64,000 nt of DNA. Source: Streptomyces taklimakanensis. Lineage in GTDB: Bacteria > Actinomycetota > Actinomycetes > Streptomycetales > Streptomycetaceae. Of the stretch, positions 32,543-41,517 are shown in pieces (position 1 is the stretch's first letter; each line of letters starts with the position of its first letter). Under the pieces are notes generated by a model, which ran no database searches, had not been told where the DNA came from, and saw only the letters and a list, made by a program, of their open reading frames with translations. The DNA lies in assembly GCF_009709575.1 (NCBI RefSeq), contig NZ_WIXO01000001.1, positions 1,054,001 to 1,118,000 on the forward strand. Reading direction: 5' to 3'. Made by a program: the position numbers and the translations under genes.

Positions 32543-33138
32543 TGCCGCAGGGACAACCGAGCGTCGTACCCGACGACGGACTCACCACGCGCCAGCGCCG
32601 CAACCGCCCGTTGTTGGCGGTGCACACGGGCGTCGGCAAGGGCAAGTCGACCGCCGCCTTCGGGCTGGCGCTGCGCGCCTGGAACCAGGGCTGGCCGATC
32701 GGGGTGTTCCAGTTCGTGAAGTCCGCCAAGTGGCGGGTCGGCGAGGAGCGTGCGCTGCGCGTGCTGGGCGCGAGCGGCGAGGGCGGCACCGTCGCCTGGC
32801 ACAAGATGGGCGAGGGCTGGTCGTGGGTCCAGCGCGACATCGAGTCCAGCGAGGAGGCCGCGCGCGAGGGCTGGGAGCAGGTCAGGCGCGACCTGGCGGC
32901 CGAGACGTACCGGCTGTACGTGCTGGACGAGTTCACCTATCCGATGCACTGGGGTTGGGTGGACACCGACGAGGTCGTGGAGACGCTGCGGAACCGTCCC
33001 GGCACCCAGCACGTGGTGATCACCGGGCGGAACGCGCCGGAGGCGCTGCTCGACGCCGCCGACCTGGTGACCGAGATGGCCAAGGTCAAGCACCCGATGG
33101 ACACCGGTCAGAAGGGCCAGCGGGGCATCGAGTGGTGA
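32542..33138 (+). CDS. cobO: Corrinoid adenosyltransferase CobO
   Basis: 198 residues. ATP:co(I)rrinoid adenosyltransferase of the CobA/BtuR/CobO fold, adding the upper adenosyl ligand. P-loop variant HTGVGKGKSTAAFG, the helix LRAWNQGWPIGVFQFVKS, and YVLDEFTYPMHWGWVD are typical. GTG 32542 overlaps the last base of the upstream TAG. It sits between the chelatase subunits and cobB, consistent with its step after cobalt insertion. Confidence 0.94.
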   Translation: MPQGQPSVVPDDGLTTRQRRNRPLLAVHTGVGKGKSTAAFGLALRAWNQGWPIGVFQFVKSAKWRVGEERALRVLGASGEGGTVAWHKMGEGWSWVQRDIESSEEAAREGWEQVRRDLAAETYRLYVLDEFTYPMHWGWVDTDEVVETLRNRPGTQHVVITGRNAPEALLDAADLVTEMAKVKHPMDTGQKGQRGIEW

Positions 33139-33145
33139 GCACCGG

Positions 33146-34579
33146 ATGAGTACGACCGTTCCCCGGCTGGTGGTCGCCGCGCCCTCCTCGGGCAGCGGCA
33201 AGACCACCGTCGCCACCGGGCTGATGGCCGCCTTCTCGGCGGCCGGGCTGACCGTCTCCCCGCACAAGGTGGGTCCGGACTACATCGATCCGGGCTACCA
33301 CGCGTTGGCCACCGGACGCGTCGGCCGCAACCTCGACGCGTACCTGTGCGGCCCGGAGCTGATCGCGCCGCTGTTCCTGCACGGGGCGGCCGGCGCGGAC
33401 CTGGCCGTGGTCGAGGGCGTGATGGGCCTGTACGACGGGGCCGCCGGCCAGGGGGACGCCGGACCGGGCGGGCGGGGGGACCTCGGCTCGACCGCGCAGG
33501 TGGCCAAGCTGCTGCGGGCGCCGGTGGTGCTGGTGGTGGACGCCTCCTCGCAGTCCCGTTCGGTGGCGGCGCTGGTGCACGGCTTCGCCTCCTGGGACCC
33601 CCAGGTGCGCGTCGCCGGAGTGATCCTCAACAAGGTGGCCTCCGACCGCCACGAGGAGCTGCTGCGCGAGGCGCTGGACGCCTCGGGGGTGCCGGTGCTG
33701 GGCGTGCTGCGCCGTGCCCGCCAGGTGCGCACTCCCTCCCGTCATCTGGGTCTGGTGCCGGTGGCCGAACGGCGGACGGAGGCCACCGAGTCGGTGGCCG
33801 AGCTGGCGGAACGGGTACGGTCCGGCTGCGATCTGGAGGCGCTGCTCGCCCTGGCGCGCTCCGCGCCACCGCTGCCGGAGGAACCGTGGGAGCCCCCGGC
33901 CCCCGCCCCCGTGCCGCGCGTGCGACCGGTGGTGGCCGTCGCGGGCGGACCGGCCTTCACCTTCTCCTACGCCGAACACGCCGAGCTGCTGCGGGCGGCC
34001 GGCGCGGAGGTGGCCGTCTTCGACCCGCTGCGGGACACCGAACTGCCGGCGGGCACGGCCGGGCTGGTCCTCGGCGGGGGGTTCCCGGAGGTGTACGCGC
34101 CGGAGCTGTCGGCGAACGAGCCGCTGCGCCGGGCCGTCGCCGAGCTGGCCGCCTCGGGAGCGCCGATCGCCGCCGAGTGCGCCGGACTGCTGTACCTGGC
34201 GCGGGAGCTGGACGGCGCGCCGATGTGCGGGGTGCTGGACGTGACCGCGCGGATGACCGAGCGGCTCACCCTCGGCTACCGCGAGGCCGTCGCCGTCTGC
34301 GACAGCGTGCCGGCCGTCGCCGGGACACGGGTGCGCGGTCACGAGTTCCACCGCACGGTGGTGGAACCGGAGGCGGGTGCCTCACCCGCGTGGGGGCTGT
34401 CGTGGGGTGGCTCCCGGCCCGGGCGGCGGTTGGAGGGTTTCGTGCGGGGTGCGGTGCACGCGTCGTACCTGCACGTGCACTGGGCCGCCGAGCCCTCCCT
34501 CGCCCGGCGGTTCGTCAACGGGTGCGCCGAGGGCGCCCAGAGCGTCGGAAAGGGTGTGCGGCATGAGCGGCAGCGGTGA
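33146..34579 (+). CDS. cobB: (Hydrogeno)byrinic acid a,c-diamide synthase CobB
   Basis: 477 residues. ATP-dependent glutamine amidotransferase acting on the a- and c-carboxylates. P-loop APSSGSGKTTVATGLM, HKVGPDYIDPGYH, VVEGVMGLYDG, and a C-terminal class I glutaminase-like domain containing AAECAGLLYLAREL (nucleophile Cys) and HASYLHVHW. ATG 33146 is 7 nt beyond the cobO stop. The gene overlaps cobI by 17 nt. Confidence 0.94.
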   Translation: MSTTVPRLVVAAPSSGSGKTTVATGLMAAFSAAGLTVSPHKVGPDYIDPGYHALATGRVGRNLDAYLCGPELIAPLFLHGAAGADLAVVEGVMGLYDGAAGQGDAGPGGRGDLGSTAQVAKLLRAPVVLVVDASSQSRSVAALVHGFASWDPQVRVAGVILNKVASDRHEELLREALDASGVPVLGVLRRARQVRTPSRHLGLVPVAERRTEATESVAELAERVRSGCDLEALLALARSAPPLPEEPWEPPAPAPVPRVRPVVAVAGGPAFTFSYAEHAELLRAAGAEVAVFDPLRDTELPAGTAGLVLGGGFPEVYAPELSANEPLRRAVAELAASGAPIAAECAGLLYLARELDGAPMCGVLDVTARMTERLTLGYREAVAVCDSVPAVAGTRVRGHEFHRTVVEPEAGASPAWGLSWGGSRPGRRLEGFVRGAVHASYLHVHWAAEPSLARRFVNGCAEGAQSVGKGVRHERQR

Positions 34580-35330
34580 CGGAGGAGCGCCCCGGCTGGT
34601 GGGCGTCGGAGTGGGACCGGGCGATCCGGACCTGGTGACCGTCAAGGGCGTCAAGGCGCTGCGCTCGGCGGACGTGGTGGTGGTGCCGGTGATGGAGGAC
34701 GGCGGTACGGGCCGGGCCGAGGCCACCGTGCTGCACCACGTGTCGCACGAGCGGATCGAGCGGGTGGTCTTCGCGCTCAACGAGCGCAGCGACCGGGCCC
34801 GCCGGGAGGCCGCGTGGGACGCGGCCGGCGAGCGCGTCGCCGAGCTGCTGCGCGCCCGCGGCACCGTGGCCTTCGCCACCATCGGGGACCCCAACGTGTA
34901 CTCCACCTTCACCTACCTCGCGCAGACCGTCGGCGAGCTGGTGCCCGAGACCGTGGTGGAGACCGTGCCCGGCATCACCGCGATGCAGGACCTGGCCGCG
35001 CGCGGCGGGGCCGTGCTCACCGAGGGGACGGAACCGCTGACGCTGGTGCCGGTGACGGCCGGAACGGCGGCGCTCCGGCAGGCGCTGGAGGGGCCGGGGA
35101 CGGTCGTGGCGTACAAGTTCGGGCGGCGGGCCCGCGAGGTCGCCGCCGCGCTGCGCGCCACGGGCCGCACCGAGGGCGCGGTGTGGGGATCGTCGTTGGG
35201 GCTGCCGCAGGAGTCGATCCGACCGGCGGCGGAGCTGGAGGCCGAATCGGCCTCACCGGACGCCGAACTGCCTTATCTGTCCACACTGATCGCCCCCGCC
35301 CGCCGCGAGAGCCGAGGAGGCAAGCTGTGA
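34563..35330 (+). CDS. cobI: Precorrin-2 C20-methyltransferase CobI
   Basis: 255 residues. SAM-dependent methyltransferase of the corrin/porphyrin family: VGVGVGPGDPDLVTVKGVKAL at the N-terminus, FATIGDPNVYSTFTYL and VPGITAMQDLAAR. It begins inside the cobB 3' end (ATG 34563), so it is probably coupled. Its product feeds CobJ/CobM. Confidence 0.93.
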   Translation: MSGSGDGGAPRLVGVGVGPGDPDLVTVKGVKALRSADVVVVPVMEDGGTGRAEATVLHHVSHERIERVVFALNERSDRARREAAWDAAGERVAELLRARGTVAFATIGDPNVYSTFTYLAQTVGELVPETVVETVPGITAMQDLAARGGAVLTEGTEPLTLVPVTAGTAALRQALEGPGTVVAYKFGRRAREVAAALRATGRTEGAVWGSSLGLPQESIRPAAELEAESASPDAELPYLSTLIAPARRESRGGKL

Positions 35331-36205
35331 CCACCGCACCGAGCACCGACACGCACCGCTCCGGCAAGGTGACCATCGTGGGCGCCGGCCCCGGCGCCGC
35401 CGATCTGCTCACCTTCCGCGCCGCCCGGGCCATCGCCGAGGCCGACGTGGTGATCTGGGCGGCCAGTCTGGTGCGCGAGGAGGTCCTCGAACACGCCCGG
35501 AAGGACGCGGAGATCCTGGACTCGGCGTCGATGTCCCTGGAGGACGTCGTCGCCGTCTACGAACGGGCCGCCCACGAGGGCCTGCGGGTGGCGCGCGTCC
35601 ACTCCGGCGATCCGGCGCTGTGGGGCGGCACCCAGGAGCAGGTGGACCGCTGCGCGGAGCTGGGCGTCGAGGTGGAGATCGTGCCCGGCGTGTCCTCGTT
35701 CTCGGCCGTGGCGGCCATCGCGGGGCGGGAGCTGACGATCCCGGAGGTCGCCCAGTCGGTGATCCTCACCCGGCTCGGCGGCGGCAAGACGCCGATGCCG
35801 CCCGGCGAGGAGGTGCGGGAGTTCGCCCGGCACGGCACCACCATGGCCGTCTTCCTGTCGGCGGCGCGCTCGGGACAGTTGGCGGTGGAGCTGTTGGAGG
35901 GCGGTTACCCGACCGACACCCCGGTGGTGATCGCGCACCAGGCGACCTGGCCCGACGAGCTGGTGCTGCGCTGCACCGTCGGCACCCTGGAGGAGACCGT
36001 CAAGGAGCACCGGCTGTGGAAGCACACGCTGTTCCTGGTCGGCCCCGCGCTGTCCGCCTCCGGCACCCGCTCGCACCTGTACCACCCGGGGCACTTCCAC
36101 GGCCACCGCCGTGCCGAGCCCGAGGCGCGGCGGGCCCTGCGGGCGGCCCGGCGGGAGGGCCGGGCGGCGAACGCTCCCGTCCCCTCGGAGGCCGGCCGTG
36201 GATGA
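35327..36205 (+). CDS. cobM: Precorrin-4 C11-methyltransferase CobM
   Basis: 292 residues. SAM-dependent corrin methyltransferase: VGAGPGAADLLTFRAARAI, VARVHSGDPALWGGTQEQ, VPGVSSFSAVAA, VILTRLGGGKTPMP and VVIAHQATWPDE, all CobM/CbiF hallmarks. GTG 35327 overlaps the cobI stop (GTGA). The C-terminal 30 residues are an Arg/Ala-rich extension with no obvious role. Confidence 0.93.
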   Translation: MTTAPSTDTHRSGKVTIVGAGPGAADLLTFRAARAIAEADVVIWAASLVREEVLEHARKDAEILDSASMSLEDVVAVYERAAHEGLRVARVHSGDPALWGGTQEQVDRCAELGVEVEIVPGVSSFSAVAAIAGRELTIPEVAQSVILTRLGGGKTPMPPGEEVREFARHGTTMAVFLSAARSGQLAVELLEGGYPTDTPVVIAHQATWPDELVLRCTVGTLEETVKEHRLWKHTLFLVGPALSASGTRSHLYHPGHFHGHRRAEPEARRALRAARREGRAANAPVPSEAGRG

Positions 36206-37433
36206 GCGGCCGGCGCCGGGAACGGACCGGGGCCCGGGGAACCCAGCGCGCCGGACTCCGGACGGCGGCCCGCGCCGCGGCACCACACCGGGCCCCGAGC
36301 TGCGGGAACCGGACCTGCCGCGGACCGCCAAGCAGCGGCCGAAGGCGTTGCGCACCGGCTGGACGACCGGCACCTGCGCCTCGGCGGCGGCTCGCGCCGC
36401 CGCGCTGCACCTGGTCACCGGCGAGCCCCAGCCGTGGGTGGAGGTCGCGCTGCCCTCGGGACGGCGCGTGACGTTCGCGGTGGAGTGCTCGACCGAGCTG
36501 CGCCCCGGGCGCACCGAGGCCGTGGTGGTCAAGGACGCCGGCGACGACCCCGACGTCACCCACGGTTCGCGTCTGACCGCCACGGTGAGCCGGCGGGACG
36601 AGCCCGGCATCGAGCTGCACGGCGGGGTGGGCGTCGGCGTCGTCACCCGGCCGGGGCTCGGTCTGGAGGTGGGCGGCCCGGCGATCAACCCGGTGCCCCG
36701 CGCCATGATCAGCCAGGCGGTGGGCGAGGTCGTCGACGTCACCGAGCACGGCGTGGACGTCACCATCAGCGTGCCGGACGGCGAGAAGCGCGCCCGGAAG
36801 ACCACCAACGCCAAGCTGGGCATCATCGGCGGCATCTCCATCCTCGGCACGACCGGGATCGTGCGGCCGTTCTCCACCGCCTCCTGGCGGGCCAGCGTGG
36901 AGCAGGCGGTGTCGGTGGCGGCCGCGCAGGGCGCGCCGGCCGTGGTGCTGTGCACCGGCGGCCGCACCGAGAAGGGGGCCATGGAGCTGCTGCCGGACCT
37001 GCCGGAGGTGTGCTTCGTCGAGGTCGGTGACTTCACGGGCGCCGCGCTGCGGCGGTCCGTCGAGCACGGCATGGGCCGGGTGGTGTTCGTCGGCATGGTG
37101 GGGAAGCTGACCAAGCTGGCCTCCGGGGTGTTGATGACCCACTACACGCGGTCGAAGGTGGACACCTCCGTCCTGGCCGACGTCACCCGCGCGGTGGGCG
37201 GGCCGGAGTCGGTGGCGGAGGAGGTCGCGGCGGCCAACACCGCCCGCCACGCCTACGAGCTGTGGGACGCGGCGGGACTGCTGCCCGCCGCGGGCGCCGA
37301 GCTGTGCCGCCGGGTGGCGGACGTGCTGGAACGCTTCGTCGACCGCCGGGTCACGGCGGAGACGGCCCTGGTGGACTTCACGGGCCGCGCGGTGATCGCC
37401 CTCCACTCCGCCGACGGGGGGCTGCTGCCGTGA
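36198..37433 (+). CDS. cbiD: Cobalt-precorrin-5B C1-methyltransferase CbiD
   Basis: 411 residues. CbiD-type methyltransferase, normally in the anaerobic pathway. Conserved GWTTGTCASAAARAA near the N-terminus, GVVTRPGLGLEVGGPAINPVPR, ISILGTTGIVRPFS and CTGGRTEKGAM. GTG 36198 overlaps the cobM end by 8 nt; the first 45 residues are Pro/Gly/Arg-rich and disordered. Its presence beside CobN makes the operon a hybrid of aerobic and anaerobic gene types. Confidence 0.92.
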   Translation: MDERPAPGTDRGPGNPARRTPDGGPRRGTTPGPELREPDLPRTAKQRPKALRTGWTTGTCASAAARAAALHLVTGEPQPWVEVALPSGRRVTFAVECSTELRPGRTEAVVVKDAGDDPDVTHGSRLTATVSRRDEPGIELHGGVGVGVVTRPGLGLEVGGPAINPVPRAMISQAVGEVVDVTEHGVDVTISVPDGEKRARKTTNAKLGIIGGISILGTTGIVRPFSTASWRASVEQAVSVAAAQGAPAVVLCTGGRTEKGAMELLPDLPEVCFVEVGDFTGAALRRSVEHGMGRVVFVGMVGKLTKLASGVLMTHYTRSKVDTSVLADVTRAVGGPESVAEEVAAANTARHAYELWDAAGLLPAAGAELCRRVADVLERFVDRRVTAETALVDFTGRAVIALHSADGGLLP

Positions 37434-38665
37434 TCACCGTCGTGGGCACGGGCACGGGAGCCACGCCGGCCGGCGGGACCGACTGGCGGGGGGTGTCCCT
37501 GGCCGTGGGCGCCCGCCGCCACCTGGAGGCCGCCGGGGTGCCCCCCGGAGTGCGGAGGGTGGTGCTGGGCCCGCTGGCACCGGCCCTGGACGCGGTGGAG
37601 GAGTATCTCGCCGCCGGCCGAGTGGTGGTACTCGCCTCCGGCGACCCGGGGTTCTTCGGGATCGTCCGGGCGCTCGCCGAACGCTTCGGCCCCCGCGCCC
37701 TGGACGTGCGGCCCACCGTGCCGTCCGTGGCCGCCGCCTTCGCCCGCGCCGGGCTGCCCTGGGACGACGCGGCCGTGGTCAGCGCGCACGGACGCGACCC
37801 GCGCACCGCCGTCAACGTCTGCCGCGCCCACCCCAAGACCGCCGTGTTGACCGGACCGGGCGCGGGCCCCGCCGAGCTGGGCGCCGCGCTGACCGGCACC
37901 GGTCTGCCGCGCACCCTGGTGGTGGCGAGCGCCCTGGGCACGCCGCACGAACGCGTCGAGCGCCTCTCCCCCGCCGAGGCAGCCGCGCGCGTCTGGCCCG
38001 ACGCGGTGAACGTGGTGCTGTGCCTGGACGAGTCCCGGGCCCTGGCCCCGGCGCCCCGCGCGCTCGCCGGCCCGTACCGCCCGCCCGCGGGGTGGGCGCT
38101 GCCCGAGGAGGCCTTCGAGCACCGCGACTCGATGGTCACCAAGTACGAGGTGCGGGCCCTGGCCCTGGCCCGGCTCGGGCCGCGCCCGGGCGATCTGGTC
38201 TGGGACGTCGGCGCGGGCTCCGGTTCGGTCGCGGTGGAGTGCGCGCGGCTGGGGGCGGCTGCCATCGCCGTGGAGCGCGCCGCCGACGGCGCCCGGCGCT
38301 GCCGGGCCAACGCCGCCGCCCACGGTGTGGACGTCCAGACCGTGCACGGCTCCGCGCCCGACGTGCTGGCGGATCTGCCCGACCCCGACGCGGTGTTCGT
38401 CGGCGGCGGGGGCCGGGACGTGGAGTCGGTCGTCTCCGCCTGCGCCCGCCGCGCCCGTCGGGCCGTCGTCGTCACGCTCGCCGCCCTGGACCGGGTGTCG
38501 GCCGTGCGGGCCGCGCTCGACTCGGCCGGACTCGACTGCGACGGCGTGCTGTTGCAGTCCTCCCGTCTGGCTCCCCTGCCCGGCGACGTGCTCCGCCTCG
38601 CCGCCCGCAATCCCGTCTTCGTCCTGTGGGGCACTCGCCCCGCCCCCGAAGGAGCGTTCTCGTGA
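37430..38665 (+). CDS. cobL: Precorrin-6Y C5,15-methyltransferase (decarboxylating) CobL
   Basis: 411 residues. Bifunctional fusion: an N-terminal CbiE-type methyltransferase (residues 1-200; VVLASGDPGFFGIV, VSAHGRDP) and a C-terminal CbiT-type class I methyltransferase (about 225-400; DLVWDVGAGSGSVAVECARLG). It methylates C5 and C15 and removes the C12 acetate carboxyl. GTG 37430 overlaps the cbiD stop, and the 3' end overlaps cobJ. Confidence 0.93.
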   Translation: MITVVGTGTGATPAGGTDWRGVSLAVGARRHLEAAGVPPGVRRVVLGPLAPALDAVEEYLAAGRVVVLASGDPGFFGIVRALAERFGPRALDVRPTVPSVAAAFARAGLPWDDAAVVSAHGRDPRTAVNVCRAHPKTAVLTGPGAGPAELGAALTGTGLPRTLVVASALGTPHERVERLSPAEAAARVWPDAVNVVLCLDESRALAPAPRALAGPYRPPAGWALPEEAFEHRDSMVTKYEVRALALARLGPRPGDLVWDVGAGSGSVAVECARLGAAAIAVERAADGARRCRANAAAHGVDVQTVHGSAPDVLADLPDPDAVFVGGGGRDVESVVSACARRARRAVVVTLAALDRVSAVRAALDSAGLDCDGVLLQSSRLAPLPGDVLRLAARNPVFVLWGTRPAPEGAFS

Positions 38666-40455
38666 ACCCCCCGAAAGGCCCGATCGGTCTCGTCTCCGCC
38701 ACCGCCGCCGGACGGCGCGCCCGCGATCGGCTGGCCGCCGCCTGGCCCGGTGAGACCCGCGTCTACGACACCACCGGGGACGGCGCCGGCGGTGGCGCGG
38801 GGCCCGGCAGCGTACGCGACGCGGTGGCCCGCGCCTTCGCCGAGTGCGACCGGCTCGTCTGCTTCCTGGCCACCGGCGCGACCGTGCGCCTGGTCGCCCC
38901 GCTGTTGGGCGACAAGGCGAGCGATCCGGGCGTGGTGTGCGTGGACGAGGCCCAGCGGTACGCGGTGGCCCTGCTGGGCGGCCACGCGGGCGGCGCCAAC
39001 GAACTGGCGCACGCGGTGGCCGAGGCCCTGCCCGGCTGCCGGCCCGTCGTCACCACCGCCACCGACGCCGTCGGCGTGCCCGGCCTGGACACCCTCGGCA
39101 TGCCCGTCGAGGGCGCCGTGGCGGCGGTCTCGCGGGCGATCCTGGACGGCGGACCCGTCCGTCTGGTGCGGCACGTCGCCTCCCCCCTTCCGGCAATGCC
39201 ACCCAACGTAACCGAGGCCACCGACAACGGCACCGAGCGTGACGAGGATGGTCACGTCCTGCTGGTCAGCGACCGTGCCGTGGTGCCGGACGACCGCACG
39301 GCCGTGCTGCGGCCCCCCGTCCTCTCCGTCGGGGTGGGGGCCAGCCGGGGCGCACCCGCCGACGAGGTCACCGACCTGGTGGAGCGGTCGCTGGCCGACG
39401 CCGGTCTCTCGCCCCGCTGCGTCGCCGAGCTGGCCACCGTCGAGGCCAAGGCGGAGGAGCCGGGCATCGTCGAGGCGGCCCGGCGGCTGGGCGTGCCGGT
39501 GCGGACGTATCCCGCCGACGCGCTGGCCGCCGTGCCCGTCCCCCACCCCTCCGACGCGCCGCTGGCCGCCGTGGGCACTCCGAGCGTGGCGGAGGCCGCC
39601 GCGCTGCTGGCCTGCGGCGAGGAAGCCGAACTGGTCGTCCCCAAGCGGAAGTCGGAACCGGGGGGACCGGGGGCAAGAGCCGCGATGGCGACCTGCGCCG
39701 TGGCGCGGCGCCGGCCGCGCGGCCGCCTGGCGCTCGTCGGCCTCGGGCCGGGCGCCCGCGACCTGCTCACCCCACGCGCCCGCGAGGAGCTGCGCCGCGC
39801 CTCGGTGGTCGTCGGCCTCGACCAGTACGTGGACCAGGTCCGCGACCTGCTGCGCCCGGGCACCCGGGTGCTGGAGTCGGGGCTGGGCGCGGAGGAGGAA
39901 CGCGCCCGCACCGCCGTGGCCGAGGCCCGCGCGGGCCGCGCCGTGGCGCTGATCGGCAGCGGGGACGCCGGGGTGTACGCGATGGCCTCCCCCGCCCTCG
40001 CCGAGGCATCGGCGGACATCGACGTGGTGGGCGTCCCCGGGGTCACCGCCGCGCTGGCCGCCGCCGCGCTGCTGGGCGCGCCGCTGGGCCACGACCACGT
40101 CTCGATCAGCCTCTCGGACCTGCACACGCCCTGGGAGGTGATCGAGCGCCGGGTGCGGTCGGCGGCCGAGGCGGATCTGGTGGTGACGTTCTACAACCCC
40201 CGCAGCCGGGGTCGCGACTGGCAGCTTCCCAAGGCGCTCTCCCTGCTGGCGGAGCACCGCGCCCCCCACACGCCCGTCGGTGTGGTGCGCAACGCCTCGC
40301 GCCCCGGGGAGCGGGTCACCGTCACCACGTTGGGCGAGCTCGACCCGGACGTGGTCGACATGATGACCGTGGTGACCGTCGGCAACACCGCCACCCGCGT
40401 TGTCGCCGGACGCATGGTCACCCCGCGCGGCTACCGCTGGCAGGAGGGCTCGTGA
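38662..40455 (+). CDS. cobJ: CbiG-CobJ fusion (precorrin-3B C17-methyltransferase)
   Basis: 597 residues. N-terminal CbiG-like half (about 1-330): VCFLATGATVRLVAPLLGDKASDPGV (split here by variation), LLGGHAGGANELAH, then a CbiG C-terminal domain around VLSVGVGASRGAPADEV. C-terminal CobJ/CbiH methyltransferase (about 350-597): LVGLGPGARDLLTPRA, IGSGDAGVYAMASP, VPGVTAALAAAALLGAPLGHDH and FYNPRSRGR. It catalyses C17 methylation and ring contraction, with CbiG opening the lactone. GTG 38662 overlaps the cobL stop. Confidence 0.93.
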   Translation: MNPPKGPIGLVSATAAGRRARDRLAAAWPGETRVYDTTGDGAGGGAGPGSVRDAVARAFAECDRLVCFLATGATVRLVAPLLGDKASDPGVVCVDEAQRYAVALLGGHAGGANELAHAVAEALPGCRPVVTTATDAVGVPGLDTLGMPVEGAVAAVSRAILDGGPVRLVRHVASPLPAMPPNVTEATDNGTERDEDGHVLLVSDRAVVPDDRTAVLRPPVLSVGVGASRGAPADEVTDLVERSLADAGLSPRCVAELATVEAKAEEPGIVEAARRLGVPVRTYPADALAAVPVPHPSDAPLAAVGTPSVAEAAALLACGEEAELVVPKRKSEPGGPGARAAMATCAVARRRPRGRLALVGLGPGARDLLTPRAREELRRASVVVGLDQYVDQVRDLLRPGTRVLESGLGAEEERARTAVAEARAGRAVALIGSGDAGVYAMASPALAEASADIDVVGVPGVTAALAAAALLGAPLGHDHVSISLSDLHTPWEVIERRVRSAAEADLVVTFYNPRSRGRDWQLPKALSLLAEHRAPHTPVGVVRNASRPGERVTVTTLGELDPDVVDMMTVVTVGNTATRVVAGRMVTPRGYRWQEGS

Positions 40456-40784
40456 CGCTCCCTCCCGGGCCGGTCGTCACCGCCCCGACCTCCGCCGCCC
40501 CCGTGACCGTCACCGCGCGCTGCGCCGGCTGCGGCGCCTGTCTGCTGACCTGTCCGGTCCACGCGATCCGTCCGTCCGGCGGCACGCTGCTGGTGCGGGC
40601 GGAGACGTGCACCGGCTGCCTGGAGTGCGTCGAGGTGTGCCCCGTCGATGCCATCGAGGAGACCGCCACACCGGCCCGCGCGGGAGACACCGTGAGCGAC
40701 GCACGCGCGGCCACCCCACCGCGGACCACCACCCCGCGCCCCCTCGCCGCGCGGGCGGAGAAGCTCACCCAGGAGACACCGTGA
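40452..40784 (+). CDS. 2[4Fe-4S] ferredoxin-like protein in the cob operon
   Basis: 110 residues. Two CxxCxxCxxxCP motifs: CAGCGACLLTCP and CTGCLECVEVCP, so a small two-cluster ferredoxin. Its position suggests electron delivery to a cobalamin-pathway enzyme. GTG 40452 overlaps the cobJ stop. The C-terminal 32 residues are not ferredoxin-like; they are the translation of one copy of an 89-bp tandem duplication, so the natural end may have been altered. Confidence 0.85.
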   Translation: MTLPPGPVVTAPTSAAPVTVTARCAGCGACLLTCPVHAIRPSGGTLLVRAETCTGCLECVEVCPVDAIEETATPARAGDTVSDARAATPPRTTTPRPLAARAEKLTQETP

Positions 40785-40860
40785 GCGACGCACGCGCGGC
40801 CACCCCACCGCGGACCACCACCCCGCGCCCCCTCGCCGCGCGGGCGGAGAAGCTCATCGA
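40683..40860 (+). repeat. 89-bp tandem duplication (two copies plus a short third boundary)
   Basis: Copy 1 is 40683-40771 and copy 2 is 40772-40860; I count 87 of 89 bases identical. A 13-nt diverged third start (GGAGGCACCGTGA) opens at 40861. GTG codons recur at 40692, 40781 and 40870, always 89 bp apart. Because 89 is not a multiple of three, each copy changes frame, yet each boundary retains a GGAG-type site and GTGA overlap. Confidence 0.95.
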
Positions 40861-40873
40861 GGAGGCACCGTGA
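40781..40873 (+). CDS. 30-codon ORF produced by the 89-bp duplication
   Basis: GTG 40781 (overlapping the ferredoxin stop as GTGA) to TGA 40873 (overlapping the cobH GTG). The peptide begins MSDARAATPPRTTTPRPLAA and repeats the ferredoxin tail. GGAGACACC precedes the start. It may be translated simply to couple ferredoxin to cobH; no function is recognisable. Confidence 0.4.
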   Translation: MSDARAATPPRTTTPRPLAARAEKLIEEAP

Positions 40874-41517
40874 CGTCGCCGACGCCGCCGCCGTCGTCCC
40901 GCACCGTCCACCCCATCGAGGAGGAGTCGTACCGCATCCTGCGTTCCCGACTGGACACCTCGCATCTGCCCCCGCTGACCCGGGCCGTGGTGGAGCGGGT
41001 GGTCCACTCCAGCGCCGATCCGGCCTACGCCGACGACCTGGTCACCGACGAGGGCGCGCTGCGCGCCGCGCACACCGCCCTGCACGCCGGCGCGCCGGTC
41101 GTGGTCGACGTCGAAATGGTCGCCGCCGGGATCACCCGCCGCAGGACGGTGTGCCGGCTGTCCGACGCCTCGGGCGGCCCCGGACTGACCCGCTCGGCGC
41201 ACGCGGTCCGGCTGGCCCACCAGGAGGTCGGTCCCGGCGCGGTGTGGGTGGTCGGCTGTGCGCCCACCGCCCTGTTCGAACTGCTCGACCTGGGCGTCGA
41301 TCCCGCCCTGGTCATCGGCCTGCCCGTCGGTTTCGTCGGTGCGGCCGAGAGCAAGGAGGCGCTGCGGGCCAGCGGTCTGCCGGCCATCAGCAACGTCTCG
41401 GAGAAGGGCGGCAGCGCGGTGGCCGCCGCCGCCCTCAACGCCCTTCTGTACACGCCCTCGGACGTCCCGCCGCCGACCGCGGCGCGGCCCTCCGTCACCA
41501 CCAAGGAGATCTCGTGA
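40870..41517 (+). CDS. cobH: Precorrin-8X methylmutase CobH (CbiC)
   Basis: 215 residues. Moves the methyl from C11 to C12 to give hydrogenobyrinate. Conserved HPIEEESYRILRSRLD, VERVVHSSADPAYADDL, DVEMVAAGITRR and the substrate-loop GLPVGFVGAAESKEAL. GTG 40870 has GGAGG upstream, inside the repeat boundary. The 3' end overlaps cbiX (GTGA). Confidence 0.94.
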   Translation: MTSPTPPPSSRTVHPIEEESYRILRSRLDTSHLPPLTRAVVERVVHSSADPAYADDLVTDEGALRAAHTALHAGAPVVVDVEMVAAGITRRRTVCRLSDASGGPGLTRSAHAVRLAHQEVGPGAVWVVGCAPTALFELLDLGVDPALVIGLPVGFVGAAESKEALRASGLPAISNVSEKGGSAVAAAALNALLYTPSDVPPPTAARPSVTTKEIS

